Of a stretch of DNA of 5,207 bases, positions 1 through 5,207 are shown piece by piece. The stretch spans positions 1 through 5,207 of the forward strand of contig DASTZB010000020.1 in assembly GCA_035764525.1 (NCBI GenBank), in the 5' to 3' direction. Origin of the DNA: VBAS01 sp035764525 (lineage in GTDB: Bacteria; Bacteroidota; Bacteroidia; Chitinophagales; Chitinophagaceae). The number at the start of each line of letters is the position of its first letter. Position 1 is the first letter of the stretch. The notes beneath the pieces are model-generated. The model did no database searches and was not told where the DNA came from. It was given only the letters and a program-made list of their open reading frames with translations. The translations under genes were made by a program, and so were the position numbers.

Positions 1-2
1 TT

Positions 3-860
3 ATAGTTGTTCGGTTTTGGATCCCATTGATGGGACCGGCGCTTGGAACAATCTTAAGACAAGTAAAAAAAAATAACCATACGAAGATCATTTGCGTGGC
101 CGATAACGTAATACCGCATGAGCATCGTCCCGGGGATACAACTTTTACAAGTTATTTTTTAAAAAGCTGCGATGCGTTTATCACGATGAGTGAAAAAGTG
201 ATGGCTGATCTTCGCTTGTTTCAGAAAAATAAACCCGGTATAGTTGTTCAGCATCCTCTGTATGATAATTTTGGAAATCCTTTGTCAAAAGAAGTTGCGA
301 GAAATAGTCTTGGTTTGCCAAAAGATGAAAAGATTATTTTGTTTTTTGGTTTTATCAGGCAGTATAAAGGATTGGATATTCTCCTTCACACAATGGCTGA
401 TGAAAGAGTTAAGAAAGCCGGGATAAAACTAATGATAGCCGGAGAGTTTTATGACGATAAAAGACTATACCTTGATCTGATCGATCATTTAAAAATAAAA
501 GATCAGCTTATTTTAAAAACAGATTTTATTCCGGATTCGGAGGTTCGCAATTACTTATGCGCCGCTGATGCAGTGATCCAACCGTATCGCAATGCAACGC
601 AAAGTGGTGTTACTCCCCTCGCCTATCATTTTGAAAAACCGATGGTGGTTACAAACGTTGGAGGGCTTGCATCATTAGTTCCGCATGAAAAAGTCGGGCT
701 TGTTGCCGAACCAACACCACGATCGATAGCTGATGCTATTCTTCGTTTTTATCAATTAGGAGAGAATTATTTTATTCCGCATCTTCGCACAGAAAAACAA
801 AAATATAGCTGGGCAAATTTGGTTAATGCAGTGTTGACTCTTGTAGGTCGTGAAAAGTGA
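3..860 (+). CDS. GT4-type glycosyltransferase, 5'-truncated by window edge
   Basis: The reading frame is open from the left edge (first full codon at 3, reading IVVRFWIPLMGPALG) to the TGA at 858-860, so the TTG at 27 and ATG at 30 are internal and the true start lies upstream. The 285 visible residues cover the end of the N-terminal domain and all of the C-terminal Rossmann domain of a GT-B fold enzyme. Supporting stretches are FFGFIRQYKGLDILL (about nt 342-386), LMIAGEFYDD (about 429-458), and SGVTPLAYHFEKPMVVTNVGG (about 603-665), which matches the donor-binding region of GT4 family enzymes. No signal peptide or membrane segment is visible in this part. GT4 enzymes transfer sugars from nucleotide donors on the cytoplasmic side, usually in LPS, capsule or glycoprotein-glycan assembly. 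The heptose genes downstream make a GDP-heptose donor plausible, but acceptor and donor are inference. The stop codon lies inside a heptamer repeat array, so the last residues (EK) are repeat-encoded. Confidence 0.9.
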   Translation: MVVRFWIPLMGPALGTILRQVKKNNHTKIICVADNVIPHEHRPGDTTFTSYFLKSCDAFITMSEKVMADLRLFQKNKPGIVVQHPLYDNFGNPLSKEVARNSLGLPKDEKIILFFGFIRQYKGLDILLHTMADERVKKAGIKLMIAGEFYDDKRLYLDLIDHLKIKDQLILKTDFIPDSEVRNYLCAADAVIQPYRNATQSGVTPLAYHFEKPMVVTNVGGLASLVPHEKVGLVAEPTPRSIADAILRFYQLGENYFIPHLRTEKQKYSWANLVNAVLTLVGREK

Positions 861-877
861 AACGTCAAAAGTGAAAT
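850..877 (+). repeat. Left heptamer array (GTGAAAA-like, 4 units)
   Basis: Four tandem 7-bp units read GTGAAAA, GTGAAAC, GTCAAAA and GTGAAAT in exact register. The array overlaps the last codons and stop of the glycosyltransferase (TGA at 858-860). Bases 850-871 are an inverted copy of 1252-1273, with one mismatch in 22 bp. The array contains GTG triplets at 850 and 871 that are in frame with the following S23 gene. Confidence 0.9.
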
Positions 878-891
878 CAAAACCTGTCTCT

Positions 892-1239
892 ATGTTTATA
901 AAATTGAATCACCAATCGCTTGACGTCTATAAGGCTGTTCGCGAATTAATAAAAGAGATATATTTTATTTCTACCAAATTGCCGGGAGAAGAAAAATTTA
1001 ATATGGTTCAGCAAATGAGAAGGGCTGGGTTATCAATTAAGTTAAATCTTGCTGAAGGAGCATCCAGACGATCCGCTATAGAAAGAAAAAGATTTATAGA
1101 AATATCTCGGGGATCTTTGATTGAAGTTGATGCAATATTGGAAACAGCTGTTGATTTAAAATATTATTCCTTTGATCAGTTGTCAACTGTTGGTGAATTA
1201 TTAAATAAATGTTTTGCAATGCTTTCAAAAATGATGTAA
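892..1239 (+). CDS. Four-helix-bundle protein, S23 / 23S rRNA-intervening-sequence family
   Basis: From the ATG at 892 the product is 115 residues, close to the usual length of the S23 / four-helix-bundle family. Four amphipathic helices can be placed at roughly residues 7-30, 33-56, 63-89 and 94-113. The family signature is clear: QMRRAGLSIKLNLAEGASRR (about 41-60) followed by S..ER.RFIEISRGSLIEVDA. In-frame GTG codons at 850 and 871 would add residues encoded by the heptamer array (SETSKVKSKPVS), which are not family-like, so ATG 892 is preferred. No Shine-Dalgarno is visible for any choice. Members are encoded in 23S rRNA intervening sequences and as stand-alone genes in many Bacteroidota, and the fold resembles the Avd accessory protein of diversity-generating retroelements. 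Molecular function is unknown. It has no evident role in heptose synthesis and appears to be an insertion between the glycosyltransferase and hddA. Confidence 0.88.
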   Translation: MFIKLNHQSLDVYKAVRELIKEIYFISTKLPGEEKFNMVQQMRRAGLSIKLNLAEGASRRSAIERKRFIEISRGSLIEVDAILETAVDLKYYSFDQLSTVGELLNKCFAMLSKMM

Positions 1240-1252
1240 TGAGAGACTCTGC

Positions 1253-1280
1253 TTTTCACGTTTCACTTTTCACATTTGAC
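1253..1280 (-). repeat. Right heptamer array (inverted, 4 units)
   Basis: On the + strand the units read TTTTCAC, GTTTCAC, TTTTCAC and ATTTGAC. On the minus strand they are GTCAAAT, GTGAAAA, GTGAAAC and GTGAAAA, the same repeat family as at 850-877 but inverted. The array ends 5 bp before the hddA ATG at 1286, and the next seven bases (1281-1287) read GTAAAAT, which runs into that start codon. It therefore occupies the place where an hddA ribosome-binding site would be expected. Confidence 0.88.
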
Positions 1281-1285
1281 GTAAA

Positions 1286-2332
1286 ATGATCTATCGCAGC
1301 AAAGCACCTTTACGAATTGGATTAGCCGGCGGCGGCACAGATGTAAGCCCGTATAGCGACTTATACGGCGGGGCAATTTTGAACGCTACCGTCTCATTAT
1401 ATGCGCATGCAACATTAGAGCCGTTAGCAGATAAAAAAATTATTTTATCTGCAACAGACAGGCAGGAAGAATTGGTTTTTGATTGGGCGAAAGAATTGCC
1501 CCTAAATGAAAAACTGGATTTGCTGAAAGGGGTTTACAACAGGATTCAAAAAGATCATAGCCTCCCGGATGACCCGGTTGGACGAGGCTTAACGAGCGGC
1601 TTTAAACTTTCTACTCATGTAGATGCGCCGGCAGGTTCGGGGCTTGGCACTTCGTCTACACTTGTTGTTGCAGTCATTGGCGTATTTGCAGAAATGCTGC
1701 GCCTCCCTTTTGGTGAATATGACATGGCACATTATGCATATGATATTGAAAGAAAAGATCTGAAACTTGCCGGCGGTAAACAAGATCAATATGCAGCGAC
1801 ATTTGGCGGTGTGAACTATATGGAGTTTTATGAAAATGATAAAGTGGTGGTAAATCCATTGCGTATAAAACAACAATACCTGTTTGAATTAGAAAATAAC
1901 TTGTTGTTGTACTACACTGCTACAAATCGTGATTCAGGAAAAATAATTGAACAACAGGCAAAGAATGTAGAAACAAAAAAGGAAACTTCGATTGAAGCTA
2001 TGCACCAGTTAAAACAACAAGCAATGATGATGAAGGAAGCATTGTTGAAAGGACGATTAAATGAGATCGGTGAAATACTTGATTTCGGTTTCCAGCAAAA
2101 AAGAAAAATGGCGGAAGGGATCAGTAATTCATTGATGGAAGAAATTTATGAAACTGCTAAAGCTTCCGGGGCATCAGGGGGAAAGATTTCCGGCGCTGGT
2201 GGCGGCGGGTTCATGATATTTTATTGCCCGGGAAATACAAAATATGCAGTGATGCAAAGTTTAGAGAAATTTGGAGGTAAGACACGTCATTATCAATTTG
2301 TGGAGCACGGACTGACCACCTGGACTATTTGA
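1286..2332 (+). CDS. hddA: D-glycero-alpha-D-manno-heptose 7-phosphate kinase
   Basis: This 348-residue GHMP-superfamily kinase uses ATP to phosphorylate C1 of D-glycero-alpha-D-manno-heptose 7-phosphate, giving the 1,7-bisphosphate in the cytoplasmic GDP-heptose pathway. The N-terminus RSKAPLRIGLAGGGTDV (4-20) is typical of the HddA group and fixes the ATG at 1286. GHMP motif 2, the phosphate-binding loop, is DAPAGSGLGTSST (113-125). GGKQDQYAATFGG (163-175) carries the likely catalytic Asp167. Motif 3 is GGKISGAGGGGFMIF (298-312). Length and motif order are those of the complete family, with no sign of damage. Fucokinase and other sugar 1-kinases of this superfamily are alternatives from the fold alone, but adjacent gmhA and hddC/gmhB make the heptose assignment strong. 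The gene follows the right heptamer array and shares one base of its TGA with the next heptamer tract. Confidence 0.93.
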   Translation: MIYRSKAPLRIGLAGGGTDVSPYSDLYGGAILNATVSLYAHATLEPLADKKIILSATDRQEELVFDWAKELPLNEKLDLLKGVYNRIQKDHSLPDDPVGRGLTSGFKLSTHVDAPAGSGLGTSSTLVVAVIGVFAEMLRLPFGEYDMAHYAYDIERKDLKLAGGKQDQYAATFGGVNYMEFYENDKVVVNPLRIKQQYLFELENNLLLYYTATNRDSGKIIEQQAKNVETKKETSIEAMHQLKQQAMMMKEALLKGRLNEIGEILDFGFQQKRKMAEGISNSLMEEIYETAKASGASGGKISGAGGGGFMIFYCPGNTKYAVMQSLEKFGGKTRHYQFVEHGLTTWTI

Positions 2333-2359
2333 ATTAAAAATTAATAATTAAGAATTAAT
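2332..2359 (+). repeat. AATTAAN heptamer tract filling the hddA-gmhA gap
   Basis: Four tandem 7-bp units read AATTAAA, AATTAAT, AATTAAG and AATTAAT. The tract starts on the last base of the hddA stop codon and ends on the T of the gmhA ATG (2358-2360), so the whole 25-bp gap consists of repeat. Two more AATTAAA copies, out of register, occur in the first gmhA codons (2366-2372 and 2378-2384), possibly by chance in Lys/Ile codons. No Shine-Dalgarno sequence is present. The A-rich tract may itself serve as the translation-initiation region, as A-rich leaders do in Bacteroidota. Confidence 0.85.
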
Positions 2360-2933
2360 GGATAAAATTAAAAAGATAATTAAATCTTCAATTGATACTA
2401 AACAATCAGTGCTACAAAATGAAGGTTTATTAAAAACTATTGCTGCAAGTGTTGAAGTAATTGTGAATGCGTTTCGCAATGGAAACAGAGTTTATTTCTG
2501 TGGCAATGGGGGCAGCGCTGCCGATGCACAACATTTGGCTGCGGAATTTTCAGGAAGATTTTATACTGATCGTAAAGCATTGCGTGCAGAGGCATTGCAT
2601 TGTAATACTTCTTATTTAACTGCTGTCGCCAATGACTACAGTTTTGATGATATCTATTCAAGATTAATTGATGGAATTGGTGAAGCTGGCGATGTATTGA
2701 TTGGCCTGTCAACTTCCGGCAACTCGGCTAACATTGTAAAAGCTTTTGAAACTGCGAAGAAAAAAGAGATGATCACGATCGGGTTCACCGGTAAAAGCGG
2801 GGGCAATATGAAACCTTTTTGTGATCACCTGGTCAATATTCCATCCACCGATACTCCGCGGATACAGGAAAGTCATATAATGCTGGGTCATATTATTTGT
2901 CAGCTTGTTGAAGAAAAATATTTTGCTAAATAA
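2358..2933 (+). CDS. gmhA: Phosphoheptose isomerase (sedoheptulose-7-phosphate isomerase)
   Basis: The 191-residue product matches the family length (E. coli GmhA is 192) and is a single SIS domain. It converts sedoheptulose 7-phosphate to D-glycero-D-manno-heptose 7-phosphate, the first committed step of heptose synthesis, in the cytoplasm as a tetramer. Diagnostic motifs are FCGNGGSAADAQHLAAEFSG (47-66), ANDYSFDDIYSRL (91-103), LSTSGNSANIVKAF (117-130) and TPRIQESHIMLGH (166-178). His59, Glu63, Gln170 and His178 have the spacing of the zinc ligands known in Burkholderia GmhA (intervals 4, 107 and 8), and Glu63 and His178 are the expected catalytic pair. All key residues are present. The ATG at 2358 is set by the conserved N-terminal helix and lies at the end of a heptamer tract. 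DnaA-initiator-associating DiaA is a paralogous alternative, but it lacks this zinc/catalytic set and this context. Confidence 0.95.
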   Translation: MDKIKKIIKSSIDTKQSVLQNEGLLKTIAASVEVIVNAFRNGNRVYFCGNGGSAADAQHLAAEFSGRFYTDRKALRAEALHCNTSYLTAVANDYSFDDIYSRLIDGIGEAGDVLIGLSTSGNSANIVKAFETAKKKEMITIGFTGKSGGNMKPFCDHLVNIPSTDTPRIQESHIMLGHIICQLVEEKYFAK

Positions 2934-2967
2934 ATCCGAAATCTGCAATCCGAAATATAAAATTGAT
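2933..2967 (+). repeat. AATCCGA-like heptamer tract filling the gmhA-hddC gap
   Basis: Units in exact 7-bp register read AATCCGA, AATCTGC, AATCCGA, then the more degenerate AATATAA and AATTGAT. The tract starts on the last base of the gmhA TAA stop (2931-2933) and runs through the TTG start codon of the next gene (2963-2965). The first three units are convincing; the last two share only the leading AAT and general A/T richness. Confidence 0.75.
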
Positions 2968-4207
2968 CAGAGAAGCAATCATATTGGCAGGTGGTTTTGG
3001 TACAAGACTTCGTGATGCAATTCCTGATCTTCCTAAATGCATGGCCCCTGTCGATGGTCGACCTTTTCTTTTTTATGTCATAAATTATTTGCGAAGCCAG
3101 GGTATCGAGAAGTTTATTTTTTCACTTGGTTATAAACATGAAGTGATCGAAGCGTATTTGCAAACTGAATTTTCTACATTGGATTATCAATGTTTGATCG
3201 AGAAAGAACCCCTGGGAACCGGGGGAGCTATTCTTGCTTCCTGTTACAAAACCTCTGAACAAACAGTTTTGGTTGTAAATGGTGACACCCTTTTCAAAAT
3301 TGATGTTGAAAAGGCTTTGGCAGATCATGTTAGAAATGATTCCGATTGCACATTGTTGCTAAAGCCGATGGAAAATTTTGATCGCTATGGCGTAGTTGAG
3401 TTGAATGAAGATGACTCTATTAAAAGTTTTGAAGAAAAGAAGTTTTATAAAAGTGGGTTGATAAATGGAGGCGTCTATATCTTAAATACAGAACAATTTC
3501 TTGCCGAAGAACTACCCGGAAAATTTTCTTTTGAAAAGGATTACTTGGAAAAATATTTTGAAACAAGAAAGATCTATGGTTCAGTTCAGGACGAATATTT
3601 TATTGACATCGGGGTCCCTGACGATTATTTTCGTGTGCAGCAAGAATTAAAACAACCACCGCTTGATCTAAAAGTAATTGATAAAGAATGGACATTGTTT
3701 CTTGATCGCGATGGTGTCATTAACTATGAAAAGAAAGATGATTATATCCGCAAATGGCAGGAGTTCAAATTCCATGAAGGGGCAAAAGATGCTTTCAAAA
3801 TATTTGCAAAAAAATTCGGGACAATAATTGTTGTTAGCAATCAGCGGGGCATTGGCAAAGGCTTAATGACCGAAGATGACCTTGCCGGCATTCATCAAAA
3901 TATGCAACTGGAAATAGAAGATGCGGGCGGAAGGATAGATGGCATTTATTACTGCACTGCTGTTGACTCAAAAGCTCTTTACAGAAAGCCCAATCCCGGG
4001 ATGGCCTTTAGTGCTAAAAAGGATTTTCCGGAAGTTGATTTAGGCAAATCCATCATTGTCGGAAACAAACCGAGTGATATGCTTTTTGGAAAAAATGCGG
4101 GGATGTACTCGGTATATATCGCTACTACCCATCCCGAAACTCCCTTTCCCCACCCCAATATCGATCTAAGGTTCAACAGTCTTTCCGATTTTGCAAAAGC
4201 TTTATAA
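2963..4207 (+). CDS. Fusion: HddC-type heptose-1-phosphate guanylyltransferase + GmhB-type HAD phosphatase
   Basis: The 414-residue protein joins the last two enzymes of GDP-heptose synthesis. Residues 1-228 are a sugar-phosphate nucleotidyltransferase: LAGGFGTRLRD (8-18) binds NTP, with PK at 24-25, EKEPLGTGGAI (80-90), NGDTLF (106-111, metal Asp108) and DIGVPDDY (215-222, metal Asp215). Residues 242-414 are a HAD-IIIA phosphatase: FLDRDGVIN (246-254, nucleophile Asp248 and acid/base Asp250), SNQRGIGKG (292-300), RKPNPGM (341-347, Lys342) and VGNKPSDM (366-373). The phosphatase domain would remove the C7 phosphate of heptose 1,7-bisphosphate, and the other domain would form GDP-heptose. GDP rather than ADP is inferred from the HddA neighbour. 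Two oddities: the first Asp of HAD motif IV is Asn368, and the Cys/His zinc loop of E. coli GmhB is reduced to one Cys (331). The start is TTG at 2963. The next in-frame ATG (3041) would delete the NTP-binding loop. Confidence 0.92.
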   Translation: MIREAIILAGGFGTRLRDAIPDLPKCMAPVDGRPFLFYVINYLRSQGIEKFIFSLGYKHEVIEAYLQTEFSTLDYQCLIEKEPLGTGGAILASCYKTSEQTVLVVNGDTLFKIDVEKALADHVRNDSDCTLLLKPMENFDRYGVVELNEDDSIKSFEEKKFYKSGLINGGVYILNTEQFLAEELPGKFSFEKDYLEKYFETRKIYGSVQDEYFIDIGVPDDYFRVQQELKQPPLDLKVIDKEWTLFLDRDGVINYEKKDDYIRKWQEFKFHEGAKDAFKIFAKKFGTIIVVSNQRGIGKGLMTEDDLAGIHQNMQLEIEDAGGRIDGIYYCTAVDSKALYRKPNPGMAFSAKKDFPEVDLGKSIIVGNKPSDMLFGKNAGMYSVYIATTHPETPFPHPNIDLRFNSLSDFAKAL

Positions 4208-4279
4208 AAAGTTATAAAATACCTCAAACCATTTTGCGTTATTCTTCGTCTGGTAAAAGCAATGTAACTTCGTGATCAA

Positions 4280-5207
4280 ATGCCAATATTGAATTCTGTG
4301 AAAAAATCGATCCTCTCCTTTTTAGCAGTAATTGTATTATTTCTTTTCTCTATCCAGGGATCATCACAGCTCATCTCAAATGCCGACAAAAAGAAATTGG
4401 AGGTTAAAGAAGATTCATTAGCGCAAATTGCAAGGTTTATGATCCTTGACACGCTGGAAGTAGGCAGGTTGCTTGCCTATAAGGATTTTGTACCAACATT
4501 TATCAGGGCATTGCAGGTTAAAAATTCATTTTATTACCCTTTTGATTCTGTTCTTGGTATTTCAAAATTATATGCGCCGGACAGCAGTTTCCGGATATTT
4601 ACATGGTATGTTGAAATTGATGATTATTCTGGTTGGCAGCGTGGTTTTATTCAAATGAGAACAACTGACGGATCATTGAAAGGATTTCGCCTCCTTGATA
4701 AATCTGAATGGACAGACAACGCTTATACTGCCGTTTGCAGAGACACAAGTTGGATCGGCGCTGTTTATTACAACATTATTAAAACCCAGTACAAAGGAAA
4801 AAATTTCTATACACTTTTAGGGATCGATCATGAAGGCTTACGAAGTAAAAAGAAATGGATAGATGTGTTAACATTTGATGAGAAAAAGAATCCTGTGTTT
4901 GGCGGTGGGTTTAGCTTTAAAGAAGACAGTGTAGCAAGGCCCACACAAACCCGCTTTAGCATTGAATATAAAAAAGAGGCTCGTACCTATGTAAACTATG
5001 AGCCAGATCTAAAATTGATCTTATTAGATCATCTGATTTCGGAAACTGACGAGCCTGATTTCCCCTGGACCTATGTTCCGGATGGAGACTATGAGGGCTT
5101 TAAATGGCAGAATGGCCAGTGGGTTCATGTAGATAAAGTTTTCAATTTTAAATTGGAAGATGGACAAGCTCCCGTTGGTGATCCGTTAATGGATATCAAA
5201 GGGAATA
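4280..5207 (+). CDS. Exported protein of unknown function, 3' end outside window
   Basis: An open frame from the ATG at 4280 runs 309 codons to the right edge without a stop. The first 30 residues look like a Sec signal peptide: KKS, then a hydrophobic core (ILSFLAVIVLFLFSI), then a likely cleavage after GSSQ, a common ending in Bacteroidota. No Cys follows, so it is not a lipoprotein. A GTG at 4298, just before the KKS, is an alternative start that keeps the signal. The mature part starts with a charged, probably helical segment (35-80), then becomes rich in aromatic and beta-type sequence (WYVEIDDYSGWQRGFIQMRT 109-128; FPWTYVPDGDYEGFKWQNGQ 261-280). I do not recognise a characterised domain; it resembles conserved hypothetical proteins of Bacteroidota. 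A 72-bp gap without heptamers separates it from the fusion gene, so it is probably not part of the heptose operon. Confidence 0.82.
   Translation, partial: MPILNSVKKSILSFLAVIVLFLFSIQGSSQLISNADKKKLEVKEDSLAQIARFMILDTLEVGRLLAYKDFVPTFIRALQVKNSFYYPFDSVLGISKLYAPDSSFRIFTWYVEIDDYSGWQRGFIQMRTTDGSLKGFRLLDKSEWTDNAYTAVCRDTSWIGAVYYNIIKTQYKGKNFYTLLGIDHEGLRSKKKWIDVLTFDEKKNPVFGGGFSFKEDSVARPTQTRFSIEYKKEARTYVNYEPDLKLILLDHLISETDEPDFPWTYVPDGDYEGFKWQNGQWVHVDKVFNFKLEDGQAPVGDPLMDIKGN

Larger units (their letters stand above)
850..1280 (+). mobile_element. Candidate IVS-like element: S23 gene between inverted heptamer arrays
   Basis: A single small gene for a four-helix-bundle S23-type protein is enclosed by two arrays of the same heptamer in opposite orientation, at 850-877 and 1253-1280. 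The best-matching part is a 22-bp inverted repeat with one mismatch (850-871 versus 1252-1273). In 23S rRNA intervening sequences of Leptospira and Coxiella, an S23 gene lies in a segment whose ends are complementary and form a stem. The layout here is analogous, but sits between two sugar-biosynthesis genes. No transposase and no clear target-site duplication is visible, so calling it mobile is inference from the architecture and from the interruption of an otherwise coherent operon. Confidence 0.45.

Noticed and set aside
850..877. Miniature CRISPR-like or direct-repeat array.
   Set aside because: The units are only 7 bp and contiguous with no spacers. This is a tandem heptamer, not a CRISPR.
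850..891. GTG at 850 or 871 as the start of the S23 gene.
   Set aside because: The extra residues are encoded by the heptamer array and do not resemble the family N-terminus. ATG 892 gives the usual family length.
850..1280. Diversity-generating retroelement with an Avd-like accessory gene.
   Set aside because: The small gene is of the related S23 fold, but there is no reverse transcriptase and no template/variable repeat pair in the window.
1589..1876. Minus-strand open frame within hddA, and similar minus-strand frames within gmhA and the fusion gene.
   Set aside because: They lie entirely or largely antisense to strongly conserved coding sequence and their translations show no recognisable domain.
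2963..3650. Mannose-1-phosphate guanylyltransferase or glucose-1-phosphate nucleotidyltransferase as the identity of the N-terminal domain.
   Set aside because: The fold alone allows these, but fusion to a GmhB-type phosphatase and adjacency to hddA and gmhA favour the heptose enzyme.
4233..4272. Possible Bacteroidota-type promoter before the exported protein gene (TTTG at 4233-4236, TAACTTCG at 4265-4272).
   Set aside because: The -7-like element deviates from TAnnTTTG and the 28-bp spacing is longer than usual, so chance is the simpler explanation.
4208..4279. Rho-independent terminator after the fusion gene.
   Set aside because: No GC-rich hairpin followed by a T run is visible in this 72-bp gap.
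4473..4658. Short + strand open frame inside the exported protein gene.
   Set aside because: It is out of frame with a 309-codon open frame that has a signal peptide and coherent protein-like sequence.

Overview
The window looks like part of a surface-polysaccharide biosynthesis locus from a member of the Bacteroidota, perhaps a Chitinophagaceae-like organism. The evidence is AT-rich coding sequence, very short junctions without Shine-Dalgarno sites, a stand-alone S23/four-helix-bundle gene, a signal peptide ending in SSQ, and intergenic heptanucleotide repeats. The taxonomic call is inferred from style, not from a marker gene. All six genes lie on the + strand.

Layout: (1) 3-860, the C-terminal part of a GT4-type glycosyltransferase whose 5' end lies outside the window. 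(2) 892-1239, a small four-helix-bundle (S23/23S rRNA IVS-type) protein, bracketed by inverted arrays of a GTGAAAA-like heptamer. (3) 1286-2332, hddA, a GHMP-family heptose-7-phosphate kinase. (4) 2358-2933, gmhA, sedoheptulose-7-phosphate isomerase. (5) 2963-4207, a fusion of an HddC-type nucleotidyltransferase and a GmhB-type HAD phosphatase. (6) 4280 to the right edge, the first 309 codons of an exported protein of unknown function.

Together hddA, gmhA and the hddC-gmhB fusion supply every enzyme needed to turn sedoheptulose 7-phosphate into GDP-D-glycero-alpha-D-manno-heptose: GmhA isomerises, HddA phosphorylates C1, the GmhB domain removes the C7 phosphate, and the HddC domain adds the nucleotide. 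The upstream glycosyltransferase is a plausible user of this or a related donor. Glycosyltransferase to fusion gene looks like one operon. The last gene is probably a separate unit.

The most unusual structure is in the junctions. Tandem 7-bp repeats of three different sequence families sit at successive gene boundaries: GTGAAAA-like around the S23 gene, AATTAAN between hddA and gmhA, and AATCCGA-like between gmhA and the fusion gene. The last two fill the whole gap from the last base of one stop codon to the next start codon. The S23 gene with its inverted heptamer arms resembles a free-standing relative of the intervening sequences found in some bacterial 23S rRNA genes, here lodged in a sugar-biosynthesis operon. 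The glycosyltransferase stop codon lies inside its left arm.
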